A DNA stretch of 21,485 bases from a virus. The translations under genes were made by a program, and so were the position numbers. Where the stretch lies: the IMG/VR virus record IMGVR_UViG_3300005617_000721, positions 1-21,485 of that record; one strand, written 5' to 3'. This document shows, piece by piece, positions 5,542 to 12,510 of the stretch; positions within the stretch are counted from its first letter, which is position 1, and each line of letters begins with the position of its first letter. The notes below the pieces were generated by a model that searched no databases, had not been told where the DNA came from, and was given only the letters and a program-made list of their open reading frames with translations.

Positions 5542-5777
5542 CCATGGACACGGTGGAGTGGCTCGAGAATCGTCCCGACTCGTACCAGGCTGCTATTGGC
5601 GGCCGACTGGTGTTCGCGTCGCTAGCCGAAGCCAATGGAGCCTGGCAGATCCTGATCTTCCCTGGAGACAGCGCATTCGTTGAGCCGCTCGCGAAAATCC
5701 GACTCGCCGGGACTGCGACACGGTCGTGGAAACGGATCGCTGAAGACATGGTGCGGGCGTTGGGCGAGGCGCAATGA
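5538..5777 (+). CDS. hypothetical small protein, tandem duplicate A (79 aa)
   Basis: The GTG at 5538 overlaps the previous stop; an ATG at 5544 is possible. The pattern is YQAAIGGRLVFAS (23-35), then GAWQILIFPGD, LAKIRLAGT and a terminal helix (RIAEDMVRALGEAQ). The same order, with an AxxxG start, a beta middle and AExMxRAL near the end, occurs in the next gene. The two look like diverged duplicates. Function unknown. Confidence 0.6.
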   Translation: MTMDTVEWLENRPDSYQAAIGGRLVFASLAEANGAWQILIFPGDSAFVEPLAKIRLAGTATRSWKRIAEDMVRALGEAQ

Positions 5778-6022
5778 AGGTCGACTGGCACGAGTACAAA
5801 TTGGGCAGCACGTCGGTTGCCGAGGCGGTGATTAGCGGCCACGAGGTGACGGTGAACGATGCTGGCCACATCGAAGTGCTAATCCGAAAGGACGGCATCG
5901 GCATCGGCGAGGCAAAACTATGGGGCGATGGCATTCGCAATATGGAGCACGGCAAGCGTGCGGCTGAAGCCATGGCGCGAGCATTGGCCGTGGATGCCCA
6001 AACGGACCACGGTGACACATGA
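5774..6022 (+). CDS. hypothetical small protein, tandem duplicate B (82 aa)
   Basis: The ATG at 5774 overlaps the previous stop (ATGA). It runs MKVDWHEYKLGSTSVAEAVI, SGHEVTVNDAGHIEVLIRKD, then EAKLWGDGI and a helix (KRAAEAMARALAVDAQ). The layout matches 5538-5777 closely, most clearly at the C-terminal helix. Small alpha/beta protein of unknown role. Confidence 0.6.
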   Translation: MKVDWHEYKLGSTSVAEAVISGHEVTVNDAGHIEVLIRKDGIGIGEAKLWGDGIRNMEHGKRAAEAMARALAVDAQTDHGDT

Positions 6023-6282
6023 TCATCACGATGACCGCACTGCGTGAAATCCGCGCGGGCGAACTGGTCACGACGATAGACGTGGTGCCGTACAAGCCCA
6101 CGATGGCGGAACACCTTGCTCGCAGAGAGTGGGCGCTGGATTTACGAGCAAGGTGGCGCCAACTAGGGGACGAAGCAACTCCGCGAGAGTGTTTGGACGA
6201 AGCGTCGACCAGGATAACACTTAAGAAAGACGATATATGGAAACCGCCCCCTCGCAACAAGACACCATTGCCGTTGCCGTAG
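6019..6282 (+). CDS. hypothetical small protein (87 aa)
   Basis: The ATG at 6019 overlaps the previous stop (ATGA). It begins MIITMTALREIRAGELVTTI, continues DVVPYKPTMAEHLARREWAL with a basic helix, and ends in a Lys/Pro-rich tail (KPPPRNKTPLPLP). No recognised domain. It closes the coupled unit 5033-6282; 36 nt separate it from the next gene. Confidence 0.5.
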   Translation: MIITMTALREIRAGELVTTIDVVPYKPTMAEHLARREWALDLRARWRQLGDEATPRECLDEASTRITLKKDDIWKPPPRNKTPLPLP

Positions 6283-6318
6283 ACACAGAGTGAAGGCTTC
6301 GGCAGGCTCGGTGATACG

Positions 6319-6540
6319 ATGACCGTAAAAGAACTCCGCGAACTGCTCGCAGCCTTCCCCGATGACACCCTGATCGTCCTAGGCAAGGACCGCGAGGGCA
6401 ATGGCCATAGCCCCTGCGACGGGGTCGACGCACGCCGGTACCGCGCGGAGAACACGTGGTCAGGCGAGATCGATCACCCCGAGGAGCCGATGCCCCATGG
6501 ATGGGGCGTGCCGGCTGCGGTGCTGTATCCGGTCAACTAA
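6319..6540 (+). CDS. small conserved phage protein, MTVKELRELL type (73 aa)
   Basis: It starts MTVKELRELLAAFPDDTLIV, followed by LGKDREGNGHSPCDGVDARR and, near the end, WGVPAAVLYPVN. This is a pattern I know from many phage and prophage genomes: an N-terminal helix, the pDaxVvl strand, a 'D-xEGNG-S' loop and a C-terminal aVxLyP. No biochemical role is known to me. No clear Shine-Dalgarno sequence. It is the last + strand gene before the hairpin array. Confidence 0.75.
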   Translation: MTVKELRELLAAFPDDTLIVLGKDREGNGHSPCDGVDARRYRAENTWSGEIDHPEEPMPHGWGVPAAVLYPVN

Positions 6541-6660
6541 GCACGCCGGCCCGAGTTTCTGTGCCTCGAGCCGTCGTGCCCTTAGGTAAACGGCTCGTAA
6601 CCCCGGGGTGTATCCCAGCGTGGCGACTCCGCTCGCGGCGAGTATGCCACAATGCAAACT

Positions 6661-6686
6661 GCCCCGGCTGGTGCGACAACCGGGGC
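6661..6686 (-). terminator. hairpin, weak terminator (fourth in array)
   Basis: GCCCCGG (6661-6667) pairs with CCGGGGC (6680-6686), with two further pairs past a mismatch. On the minus strand it is followed by AGTTTGCATTG, a poor U-tract. Confidence 0.4.
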
Positions 6687-6765
6687 AGCCATGAAAGGGG
6701 GTATTGCGAGAAGCTTGCAGTTCCAAGCCTGCCACGTCGGCCGGGTAAGGCAATGACGCGAGGCA

Positions 6766-6800
6766 CAAAAGCGAAAAGCCCCGGCACCATGCCAAGGCTT
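6766..6800 (-). terminator. intrinsic terminator (third in array)
   Basis: The minus-strand RNA forms a 10-bp stem, AAGCCUUGGC with GCCGGGGCUU, around AUGGU, then UUUUCGCUUUU. Two pairs are G-U and would be C-A mismatches on the other strand, so the minus strand is the working one. Confidence 0.7.
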
Positions 6801-6860
6801 CGCAGTACCCCAAGTGAAAGCGGCCGTAGTGTTACAGCGCGCGGGGATGGCGTCTACGCC

Positions 6861-6892
6861 AAAAACAAAAGCCCCGGCATCACTGCCAGGGC
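6861..6892 (-). terminator. intrinsic terminator (second in array)
   Basis: The minus strand reads GCCCUGGCA, loop GUGA (GNRA type), UGCCGGGGC, then UUUUGUUUUU. A nine-pair stem including one G-U pair. Confidence 0.8.
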
Positions 6893-6969
6893 CTGTTGCG
6901 CGGTAGTTCCTCGTGCGAGAAACGCTTCAAAGGGGACTTTGCCCATGTTGCAACGGAGTGTCTAGCGCA

Positions 6970-7005
6970 AAAAGCAAAACGGCCCAGTCCGTAAGGACCG
7001 GGCCG
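6970..7005 (-). terminator. intrinsic terminator after endolysin (first in array)
   Basis: The minus strand reads CGGCCCGGUCC, loop UUAC, GGACUGGGCCG, then UUUUGCUUUUU. An eleven-pair stem with one G-U pair, about 40 nt past the endolysin stop. Confidence 0.9.
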
Positions 7006-7047
7006 TCTTCCAAGGATATCTCTGCCGGAACCGTCGTGTCGGTGCGC

Positions 7048-7821
7048 TTATGGCATAGGAGCGGGCGGGGCGTCTACCCTGCGAGCGAGCGTCTCGATCG
7101 TCACGTCATCCGGGTATCCAGTCACCGCGAGCCCATGAAGCGACTGATACGCTGCGCAGGCGGTTTTGCTGATCTTGCCCCATGCCGCATCCACAGGGAC
7201 CTTGAGCGCCCGCTGTGCCCACGCTTCGCGAACATCTCGCGCAATGGACGCGTTGTCAGCGATCGCTTGGTCCGGATGCGCAGCGGTTACGTCACCGCGG
7301 TAGTGAGCTGCAAGCAGGGCCGCGAACCAGTTGCGCCCTAGCCAGAATCGCTCGCCGGCAAGGCGATAGTCTGCGACGTGGACCACCTCGCCCTCGCGAG
7401 ACGATGCGCTGGGCTTGGGCTTCGGAACGAACTGCGAGAGCCACTCGCCAAAGAAGTCCGCAGGGCTCTGGTAGCCTCGATAGATCACGGTCTGAGCATC
7501 GCCGGTGCCCTTGTTGCCATGGGCACGATAGAACGGCGCCGATCGGCCCGTTCGCATGCGATACGCCACGGCCCAGCCCGGTGTGGCTTTCACGCCACCG
7601 AGATTGTTTGCGCGAAATGCCTTGCCGCGACCGGTCTCGGTCATAAAGTGCGCCGCGACCTCGAACGCTCGCAGCAGTGGCGCGCCTGCTGCAACCAAGC
7701 CGTCGACACAGAAGAGCGCAAACGGGTAGGGCTCGAGATGAATCGTCGGCGGTTCGTGGATCTCGGCGACCGGGTCAAGCCACGATGGGATGGGCGCAAG
7801 CGGGCTATCAAACTTGTCCAT
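7048..7821 (-). CDS. endolysin: glucosaminidase-like domain plus peptidoglycan-binding domain (257 aa)
   Basis: Probably cleaves host peptidoglycan glycan strands for lysis. Residues about 45-205 resemble phage and bacterial glucosaminidase (FlgJ-like) domains: a helix ending AAHFMTETGRGKAF, with Glu62 as candidate catalytic acid, NNLGGVKA (72-79), YRGYQSPADFFGEWLSQF (114-131) and WFAALLAAHYRGD. Residues about 211-249 fit a PG_binding_1 repeat (AAWGKISKTACAAYQSLHG, VTGYPDDVTIETLARR). The N-terminal 35 residues are Pro-rich, with no signal peptide, so export would need a holin. ATG 7821 is the start; the ribosome site is poor. Four hairpins follow it. Confidence 0.75.
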   Translation of the reverse strand: MDKFDSPLAPIPSWLDPVAEIHEPPTIHLEPYPFALFCVDGLVAAGAPLLRAFEVAAHFMTETGRGKAFRANNLGGVKATPGWAVAYRMRTGRSAPFYRAHGNKGTGDAQTVIYRGYQSPADFFGEWLSQFVPKPKPSASSREGEVVHVADYRLAGERFWLGRNWFAALLAAHYRGDVTAAHPDQAIADNASIARDVREAWAQRALKVPVDAAWGKISKTACAAYQSLHGLAVTGYPDDVTIETLARRVDAPPAPMP

Positions 7822-7895
7822 GTTTCGACTCGCTTGAATAGAATGCCGTGGGCGGGAACTGTATTAAAGGATCGGGCTGTTTCCCTGAACAAGCG

Positions 7896-7967
7896 TCACG
7901 CCGGATCATCTTCCCGACGCGCGCGGAAGTAGCGCCGGATATTGGCCTGAATCGAAGCTTTATTCAT
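7896..7967 (-). CDS. possible 23-residue peptide between HNH protein and endolysin
   Basis: The ATG at 7967 overlaps the end of the HNH-family gene by 8 nt. The product is MNKASIQANIRRYFRARRED plus DPA, basic and helical. The frame extends upstream to 8087, but that part lies wholly inside the HNH gene. There is only a weak GGAA ribosome site. It may be a real coupled micro-gene or chance. Confidence 0.25.
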   Translation of the reverse strand: MNKASIQANIRRYFRARREDDPA

Positions 7968-8694
7968 CGGTTCCGGTTCTGGGATAGGTTCTAACCGGCG
8001 TCGCGAGAGATCGATCGACAGACCATCCCATTCGGATTCGTTCGCGAATCGTGGTCTTGCTAATGCCCGTTTTCTCGGCCCACTCACTCAGACAGAGCGT
8101 TTGCCCTTGATGAGTTAGCGTCCTACGAGAAGACCTGTTTCTTGCCTGCTCGATCTCGGTTGCCCATCGACAGTTGGCATCCCAGCCGTTCGTTGTGCAT
8201 TCATCACACTTGCCACAGCTGTAGTGACCTTCATTGTTCCTGCGGTCGAGAGAGTGTTCGTCGGACGGACGAAGGCCCATGTCCGTAAAAAATGCCTCAA
8301 AGTCCTTTCGCCATCGCCCGCAGACCCGAATGCCGCGACCGCCATAACGACGATAGGCGCGATTGCTTTTGGTCTCGCATCGATCAATCATTGCGGCCCA
8401 GGCCGTGTATTCGATCGTGGGAGCTTTCGCTCCGTGAATCTTGGCTTGTCCATGCTTTCTGAATCTCTGTGAGATGAGTTCGCTACGCAGGCAACCGCAG
8501 GATTCGCTGATTGAGTTTCTTAGACTGGCGCCAACAACATCTAGCTCTGTGCCGCAATCACATCGGCACCGCCAAATTAGCGAACCGCTCGACGGCTGCC
8601 TCTTGCCGAACCAACCGAGAACGGTCCATCTCCCGAATTTCTGTCCGGTGAGATCCTTTGCCCTCTTGGGGAGGACGTGTTTCTTTCTTGGCAT
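7960..8694 (-). CDS. HNH/AP2-type homing endonuclease-like protein (244 aa)
   Basis: The start is fixed by a strong AGGAGGT ribosome site 7 nt before ATG 8694 (another ATG is at 8697). Layout: DLTGQKFGRWTVLGWFG (14-30), a zinc ribbon (CRCDCG and SCGCLR at about 43-69), EYTAWAAMIDRC (95-106), RYGGRGIRVCGRW (116-128), SLDRRNNEGHY (148-158), an inserted CGKCDEC cluster, and NCRWATEIEQARN (174-186). The C-terminus (190-235) is a NUMOD-like HTH: LTHQGQTLCLSEWAEKTGIS, then GWSVDRSLATPV. I know this order from phage mobile-endonuclease-like proteins. It sits as a guest between the glycosyltransferase and endolysin genes. DNA cleavage is inferred. Confidence 0.8.
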   Translation of the reverse strand: MPRKKHVLPKRAKDLTGQKFGRWTVLGWFGKRQPSSGSLIWRCRCDCGTELDVVGASLRNSISESCGCLRSELISQRFRKHGQAKIHGAKAPTIEYTAWAAMIDRCETKSNRAYRRYGGRGIRVCGRWRKDFEAFFTDMGLRPSDEHSLDRRNNEGHYSCGKCDECTTNGWDANCRWATEIEQARNRSSRRTLTHQGQTLCLSEWAEKTGISKTTIRERIRMGWSVDRSLATPVRTYPRTGTDE

Positions 8695-8720
8695 CATCGC
8701 ACCTCCTAGTGCGCTGATCA

Positions 8721-8759
8721 CGCCCCCGGCTGTTACCGCAGCGCGGGGGTTTCTTGTTT
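8721..8759 (+). terminator. hairpin with + strand T-run upstream of the HNH gene
   Basis: CCCCCG (8723-8728) pairs with CGGGGG (8744-8749), extended by GC/GC past a bulge, followed on the + strand by TTTCTTGTTT. It faces against the local genes, so it may block antisense transcripts or be a leftover of the inserted element. On the minus strand it would lie in the HNH leader. Confidence 0.5.
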
Positions 8760-8775
8760 CAAGCGATCACTAATT

Positions 8776-9762
8776 CTACCATCCATCCGCCTCGCATCGA
8801 CTGCGGAAGTACTCCCGAATCTCGTTCTTGAGCCGATGGGATCGATCGGTGAGCTGCCAAACACCCTGTGCATCCACTTTGAGATCTAGATCGGGCCGGT
8901 ACTGGTTGCGCACCAGGATCTCGTCACGCACGCCGTAGCCACGCTTGGTCTTGGCGCCGTGGAAGTAGTGTAGCGCGAGGCCTTTCATCAGACCCACGTT
9001 GCGGCGAATGTACCGCTCGGCACGGTCTTGGTAGACCAGCACGGACTCTCGGTAGCGCGGGTGAAAATCCTTGCGTAGAACCTTGTCCAGCGTGCCCACC
9101 AGGGCATTCGCAAGGTAGTAGTCACCCGAACCCAGAATCCCCGTATCGGGAATGCCACCAAGAGCATCCCAGGCCTCTCGGGTGCAAGCCCACGCGAGGC
9201 CGGGCGTGCCATGCGGGCCGTAGCCATAGGGATAGACGCCGTGCGGCGACGCCCCGCCATTGAGATGACAGCTCATGAAACTTCGATGCAGCGGACCATT
9301 GACCTCGCAGTCTGCGTTGAGGTCCTGAAACTGCGAATAGATCTGTAGAATTGGGTAGTCCTGCAGCTGGTGAATGACTTCGTTGGCCCAGTCATCCCGA
9401 GCGAGCATCATGTCAGCATCGCACCAGGCCACATAACCCCATCCAAGCGGTAGCCGAGAAACACCGATACGGATGAGGTTTTCTTTCAGCCAGAGGATAT
9501 GGCGTGTCCGGACTTGGATATCGAATGGGTCATCGGCCTGAGTAACGGCGAAGTCACGATCTCCAAACGCACACTCGACTGTAATGAGCGTGGCGCCCGC
9601 TTCATATACACGCTTGCGAAAGTCCTGGTAGAGCGACCAGAGCTTCCTGGAGCGCATGGCATTGAAGATCGGGGTTATGACAAACAGCTTGTCATGGATG
9701 CGATCAGGACGACTGAAGAAGGTCTTCAGTTCAGACGAAGGCGCTACATCGACAGGATGCAT
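8776..9762 (-). CDS. glycosyltransferase-like protein, GT-A type (328 aa)
   Basis: Features of a GT-A nucleotide-sugar transferase are visible: an early strand KLFVITPIFNAM (25-36), a DxD metal site in VAWCDADMMLARDDW (111-125; Asp115, Asp117) and an acceptor-side motif GILGSGDYYLANAL (208-221; Asp214). There are no membrane segments and no signal peptide, so it acts in the cytosol or on the assembling particle. Donor and acceptor are unknown. A role in modifying host surface sugar, phage DNA or virion protein is inference. It lies directly downstream of the GH9 gene behind a terminator-like hairpin. ATG 9762 has only a weak GAG ribosome site. Confidence 0.75.
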   Translation of the reverse strand: MHPVDVAPSSELKTFFSRPDRIHDKLFVITPIFNAMRSRKLWSLYQDFRKRVYEAGATLITVECAFGDRDFAVTQADDPFDIQVRTRHILWLKENLIRIGVSRLPLGWGYVAWCDADMMLARDDWANEVIHQLQDYPILQIYSQFQDLNADCEVNGPLHRSFMSCHLNGGASPHGVYPYGYGPHGTPGLAWACTREAWDALGGIPDTGILGSGDYYLANALVGTLDKVLRKDFHPRYRESVLVYQDRAERYIRRNVGLMKGLALHYFHGAKTKRGYGVRDEILVRNQYRPDLDLKVDAQGVWQLTDRSHRLKNEIREYFRSRCEADGW

Positions 9763-9778
9763 TCAGTGCTCGTATGTG

Positions 9779-9815
9779 AAAAAGGGGACATGGCCTTGCG
9801 ACGCGTGCCCCCTTT
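9779..9815 (-). terminator. terminator-like hairpin between GH9 and glycosyltransferase genes
   Basis: The minus strand reads AAAGGGGGCA, a 15-nt loop, TGTCCCCTTT, TT. Arms match at 9 of 10. Being T-rich at the end and A-rich at the start, it could work in both directions. It would lower expression of the downstream glycosyltransferase, HNH and endolysin genes unless read through. Confidence 0.65.
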
Positions 9816-9865
9816 GGTTCCCCTTTTTCGACCACGAATGTGGTGGAAGATCGTTGGGTTACATC

Positions 9866-12136
9866 TTATCCAGCCGGGATCGCGCTTTTGAGGATCTCTA
9901 GATCCGCAATGATGCGTTTGAGCGCGTCGGTCTGGGCTGCCGTGAGCTGAACCCCGGTGCCGGGCTGTGGCGCGGGCGTGGGCGGCGGAGTCATGGACGC
10001 GGGATCTTTGCTCGCGTCATGAAGGAAGCCGAGCATCATCACGTTCCATGCGATCGTCTCCCACGTGCTGAACTCGTTGGAGTTCAGCAGTGACCAGCCG
10101 TCACCGTAACGCCGTTGAATCGGCAGAGCGTCCCAGTCGGGGGAAAGCTTTTTGGATACAGCCGTCTGGTAGGACTGGCCACTAGCCCCTGCAGTCGGAC
10201 CGAAGACAAGGATACCGGGCGCGTTGCCAATGGGCTTGCCGACGTGATCACTGGTCACACCATCAGAAAGGCCGTACTTGGTAAAGTACGAGTCGCAGTG
10301 TCCTGGGCTGTTGGGCGAATCGGTTCCCAGGCCCGTGTAGAATGACCTGCCAAGCGGATTGAGACCGAGAGCGTAGTCTGCAAGCTGCGAGACGGTGTTG
10401 GTATACTTTTGACGCTTGGTCGCGTCCGTCTCGAAGAGCGTGGCAAAGGCACAGACTTCCGCGTATCGCCCCTGGGCCGTCATCGCGCCCCATGAATAGA
10501 ACTTGTTGACCCCTTGGCTGTAGGGGCTGTTCTCGGTGTCCACATTCATGTAGCCACCGCTCGCAGCGCCCTGCAGGATCTTGCTCTTCAGCGCCGTGGC
10601 CAGCGTGGCATCCACCGCACGATCGGTGGGCAGCAGGTAGCTCACGAAGTGAACGGTGAGGCAGTTGGCTGCTGTATTGCCCGGGAGGTATTGCTCGGGC
10701 CAAGCGCCCACCACCACGACGGCTTGCGCAGCTGCCTTGAACAGATCGTGAAACGGCTGTTCCCCTGTGGCTAGATAGAGCTGTAGCGCGGGGTACAGAA
10801 ACCGCGTGGCAGCCTGGTTGACGTTCGTGGTTCGCTGAAGATACGCCCATGCCATCCGCGCACGATTGAGCAGCGCGTCGGCATGGGCCGAGTCAAACGG
10901 GCGAACCAAGCGCGAAGCTTGCGCGAACATCCCGCAGGCAAACGCGGTAGTCTCCTCGAGCGGGGCCCACGTGCCATACATGCCCGGATCGCTCGCAGCA
11001 CTATGGACTCCGTAGGTGGGCTCTGCGTCGCGCTGCGTGCCGGCTCGCACGCCACCTTGCAGCGGATCTCCCGCCGTGGTGATCTGTAAGTTTTCCCAAA
11101 GCAAAAGGCCCCATAGGGCCTCGTCGAGAAAGTCAGGAATGCCGTTTCCGGATTCCGGGAGGTTGTACTGCCGGTCAATGAAGTGTGACGGCCACGCTTC
11201 GTAGGTGCTCAGCATGAGCAGCGGGATGAGCGTATGCGTAGGCCGGCGTTGGAAGTCGCCTGCGTCGTGGTAGCCGCCCCGAATCGGCGCCATTGCCGCG
11301 CCCGAAGGAACGTTGATAAACCCGTTGCCAGGATACTGTGCACGCGTGTCAGCAATCTTCGCGTGACAGATCCCGCGCGTGAATTCCGTATACGGACTTT
11401 CCAGGGCAATACCGCAGCGCTGGTGATAGAGCCCCCGCGTTGCGACGTAGGCAGCCTTTCGGGTGTACTCCTGGCCAATCCCGAATGATCGCGATCGGCC
11501 GCACCCTGGCACCGAGACAAAGTACGGGCCACCGGCAGGCACCGTATCCAAAGGCAGGCGATACACCCACTCACCCGACGTCGGGGCCGTGGCGCTCACC
11601 GCGGTGTCATCGAACTCCCGGGCGACGGTGCCCGAAAAGACTACGTTGCCAGTCTTCTCATCGATGACTTGATAGCCCGGGAACGGGCTGAAACGAAGTG
11701 AACCGCCGTTGCCGAGGTATACACCGAACACGGCCCAACGGGACGTTGCTCGATCCGAGTAACCGACTTGGTTGACCTTGATTGATTCGCAAGGCGTTGT
11801 ACGACTGCCGAACACGATGCTTTGGCTGCCGTAGGGGCCCGTTACCGCATAGGTTGTGCCGTCCTGCAGAAGCGCCGCCAAATGCAAGTAGATGCGATGG
11901 CGTACCGTCACAGGATACGTGTTGGGCTGCGTTGCGGTCTTCGCCTTGCCCTCATCCCACGGCATCGAGTCGCGATGAATCGCAACGGGCGGCTGTCCGT
12001 TCACCTGCCAATGGGCAGGGTCAAGGTCGAGCGTGTCGGGAGCTGTCCCAATCCCGCTTTCGTCCTGGCTACTCTCGGCGACCGCGACGAGAACGGAAGG
12101 CGCTGCAGCGTGAATCTCGACGATCTTCGGTATCAT
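9866..12136 (-). CDS. GH9 family glycoside hydrolase (cellulase-type) (756 aa)
   Basis: GH9 enzymes are inverting hydrolases of beta-1,4-glucans and related polymers or oligosaccharides. An Ig-like/CelD_N region spans about 10-215 (IKVNQVGYSDRATSRWAVFG at 119-138, VIDEKTGNVVFSGTV). The (alpha/alpha)6 catalytic domain spans about 225-708. It has GGYHDAGDF (287-295; Asp291 and Asp294 as nucleophile-water bases), PESGNGIPDFLDEALWGL (327-344), DYALGLNPLGRSFYTGLG (587-604) and a terminal NEFSTWETIAWN (687-698; Glu688 as general acid). The usual HHR-type motif is altered to PGHCDS (611-616). A Pro-rich linker (715-725) and a helix (LTAAQTDALKRIIADLEILK) end it. No signal peptide. ATG 12136 overlaps the receiver gene stop (ATGA), so 756 aa is preferred over the longer 776-aa frame. 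Probable target: a host or habitat polysaccharide. Confidence 0.9.
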   Translation of the reverse strand: MIPKIVEIHAAAPSVLVAVAESSQDESGIGTAPDTLDLDPAHWQVNGQPPVAIHRDSMPWDEGKAKTATQPNTYPVTVRHRIYLHLAALLQDGTTYAVTGPYGSQSIVFGSRTTPCESIKVNQVGYSDRATSRWAVFGVYLGNGGSLRFSPFPGYQVIDEKTGNVVFSGTVAREFDDTAVSATAPTSGEWVYRLPLDTVPAGGPYFVSVPGCGRSRSFGIGQEYTRKAAYVATRGLYHQRCGIALESPYTEFTRGICHAKIADTRAQYPGNGFINVPSGAAMAPIRGGYHDAGDFQRRPTHTLIPLLMLSTYEAWPSHFIDRQYNLPESGNGIPDFLDEALWGLLLWENLQITTAGDPLQGGVRAGTQRDAEPTYGVHSAASDPGMYGTWAPLEETTAFACGMFAQASRLVRPFDSAHADALLNRARMAWAYLQRTTNVNQAATRFLYPALQLYLATGEQPFHDLFKAAAQAVVVVGAWPEQYLPGNTAANCLTVHFVSYLLPTDRAVDATLATALKSKILQGAASGGYMNVDTENSPYSQGVNKFYSWGAMTAQGRYAEVCAFATLFETDATKRQKYTNTVSQLADYALGLNPLGRSFYTGLGTDSPNSPGHCDSYFTKYGLSDGVTSDHVGKPIGNAPGILVFGPTAGASGQSYQTAVSKKLSPDWDALPIQRRYGDGWSLLNSNEFSTWETIAWNVMMLGFLHDASKDPASMTPPPTPAPQPGTGVQLTAAQTDALKRIIADLEILKSAIPAG

Positions 12137-12510
12137 GGTGATAGCTCCCGAATCTTCCTTAGCAAGGCGGACAAGTCTGGTGATCCCGGCAGACAAGCAT
12201 CGGCACCCGCGGCCTTGGCTTGTTCAAGCCGTTCCTTTGACATGTCCAAGTTTGAAAAGAGAATCACCGGGATTTTGGACGTGATCTCGGTCGCACGAAT
12301 GCACTTGCACAGCTCAAAGCCGTTCAGCACATCCATCCAAATGTCACTCACCACGACATCCGGAAGATATCCACGAGCAAGCCTGAAGGCCTCCATGCCG
12401 TCGTGAGCCGGGATGACCGTAAAGCCCATGCTGGTCAGCATCTCTCTCAAAACTCTGAGCCAGCGCGGGTTGTCATTCACCAGCAGGATGGTTTTGTTGC
12501 GGTCTGCCAC
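12133..12510 (-). CDS. single-domain response regulator (receiver), degenerate (125 aa)
   Basis: A CheY-like receiver covers the whole protein: strand ILLVNDNP (8-15), phosphoacceptor-type Asp56 in VVVSDIWMDVLNG (52-64), strand PVILFSN (81-87, Ser86) and AKAAGADACLPGSPDLSALL (98-117). The acidic pair, normally DD, is N12-D13. The invariant Lys of a KP motif is missing (LPGSPD). Phosphorylation may still occur at Asp56, but signalling is probably altered. No output domain. The GTG start at 12510 lies 38 nt inside the upstream membrane-protein gene. Receivers are rare in phages; it may bind a host kinase or partner (inference). Confidence 0.85.
   Translation of the reverse strand: MADRNKTILLVNDNPRWLRVLREMLTSMGFTVIPAHDGMEAFRLARGYLPDVVVSDIWMDVLNGFELCKCIRATEITSKIPVILFSNLDMSKERLEQAKAAGADACLPGSPDLSALLRKIRELSP

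Larger units (their letters stand above)
6541..7047. other. 507-nt gene-free convergent junction with hairpin array
   Basis: Both flanking transcripts end into this stretch. It holds an inverted repeat CGAGCCGT/ACGGCTCG (6567-6574 and 6590-6597) without a T-run, and four GC-rich hairpins listed separately. AAAAGCCCCGGCA occurs twice exactly (6774-6786 and 6867-6879). I see no convincing gene; the small ORFs here lack ribosome sites. Confidence 0.7.

Noticed and set aside
6854-6946. 30-residue minus-strand ORF (MGKVPFEAFLARG...) running through a terminator
   Set aside because: No ribosome site and it lies over a strong hairpin; chance ORF is more likely, though a small RNA in the same interval remains possible.
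7968-8087. Upstream extension of the 7896-7967 peptide to 63 residues
   Set aside because: The extension lies wholly inside the HNH-family gene in another frame and is Arg/Pro-rich; only the last 23 codons extend beyond that gene.
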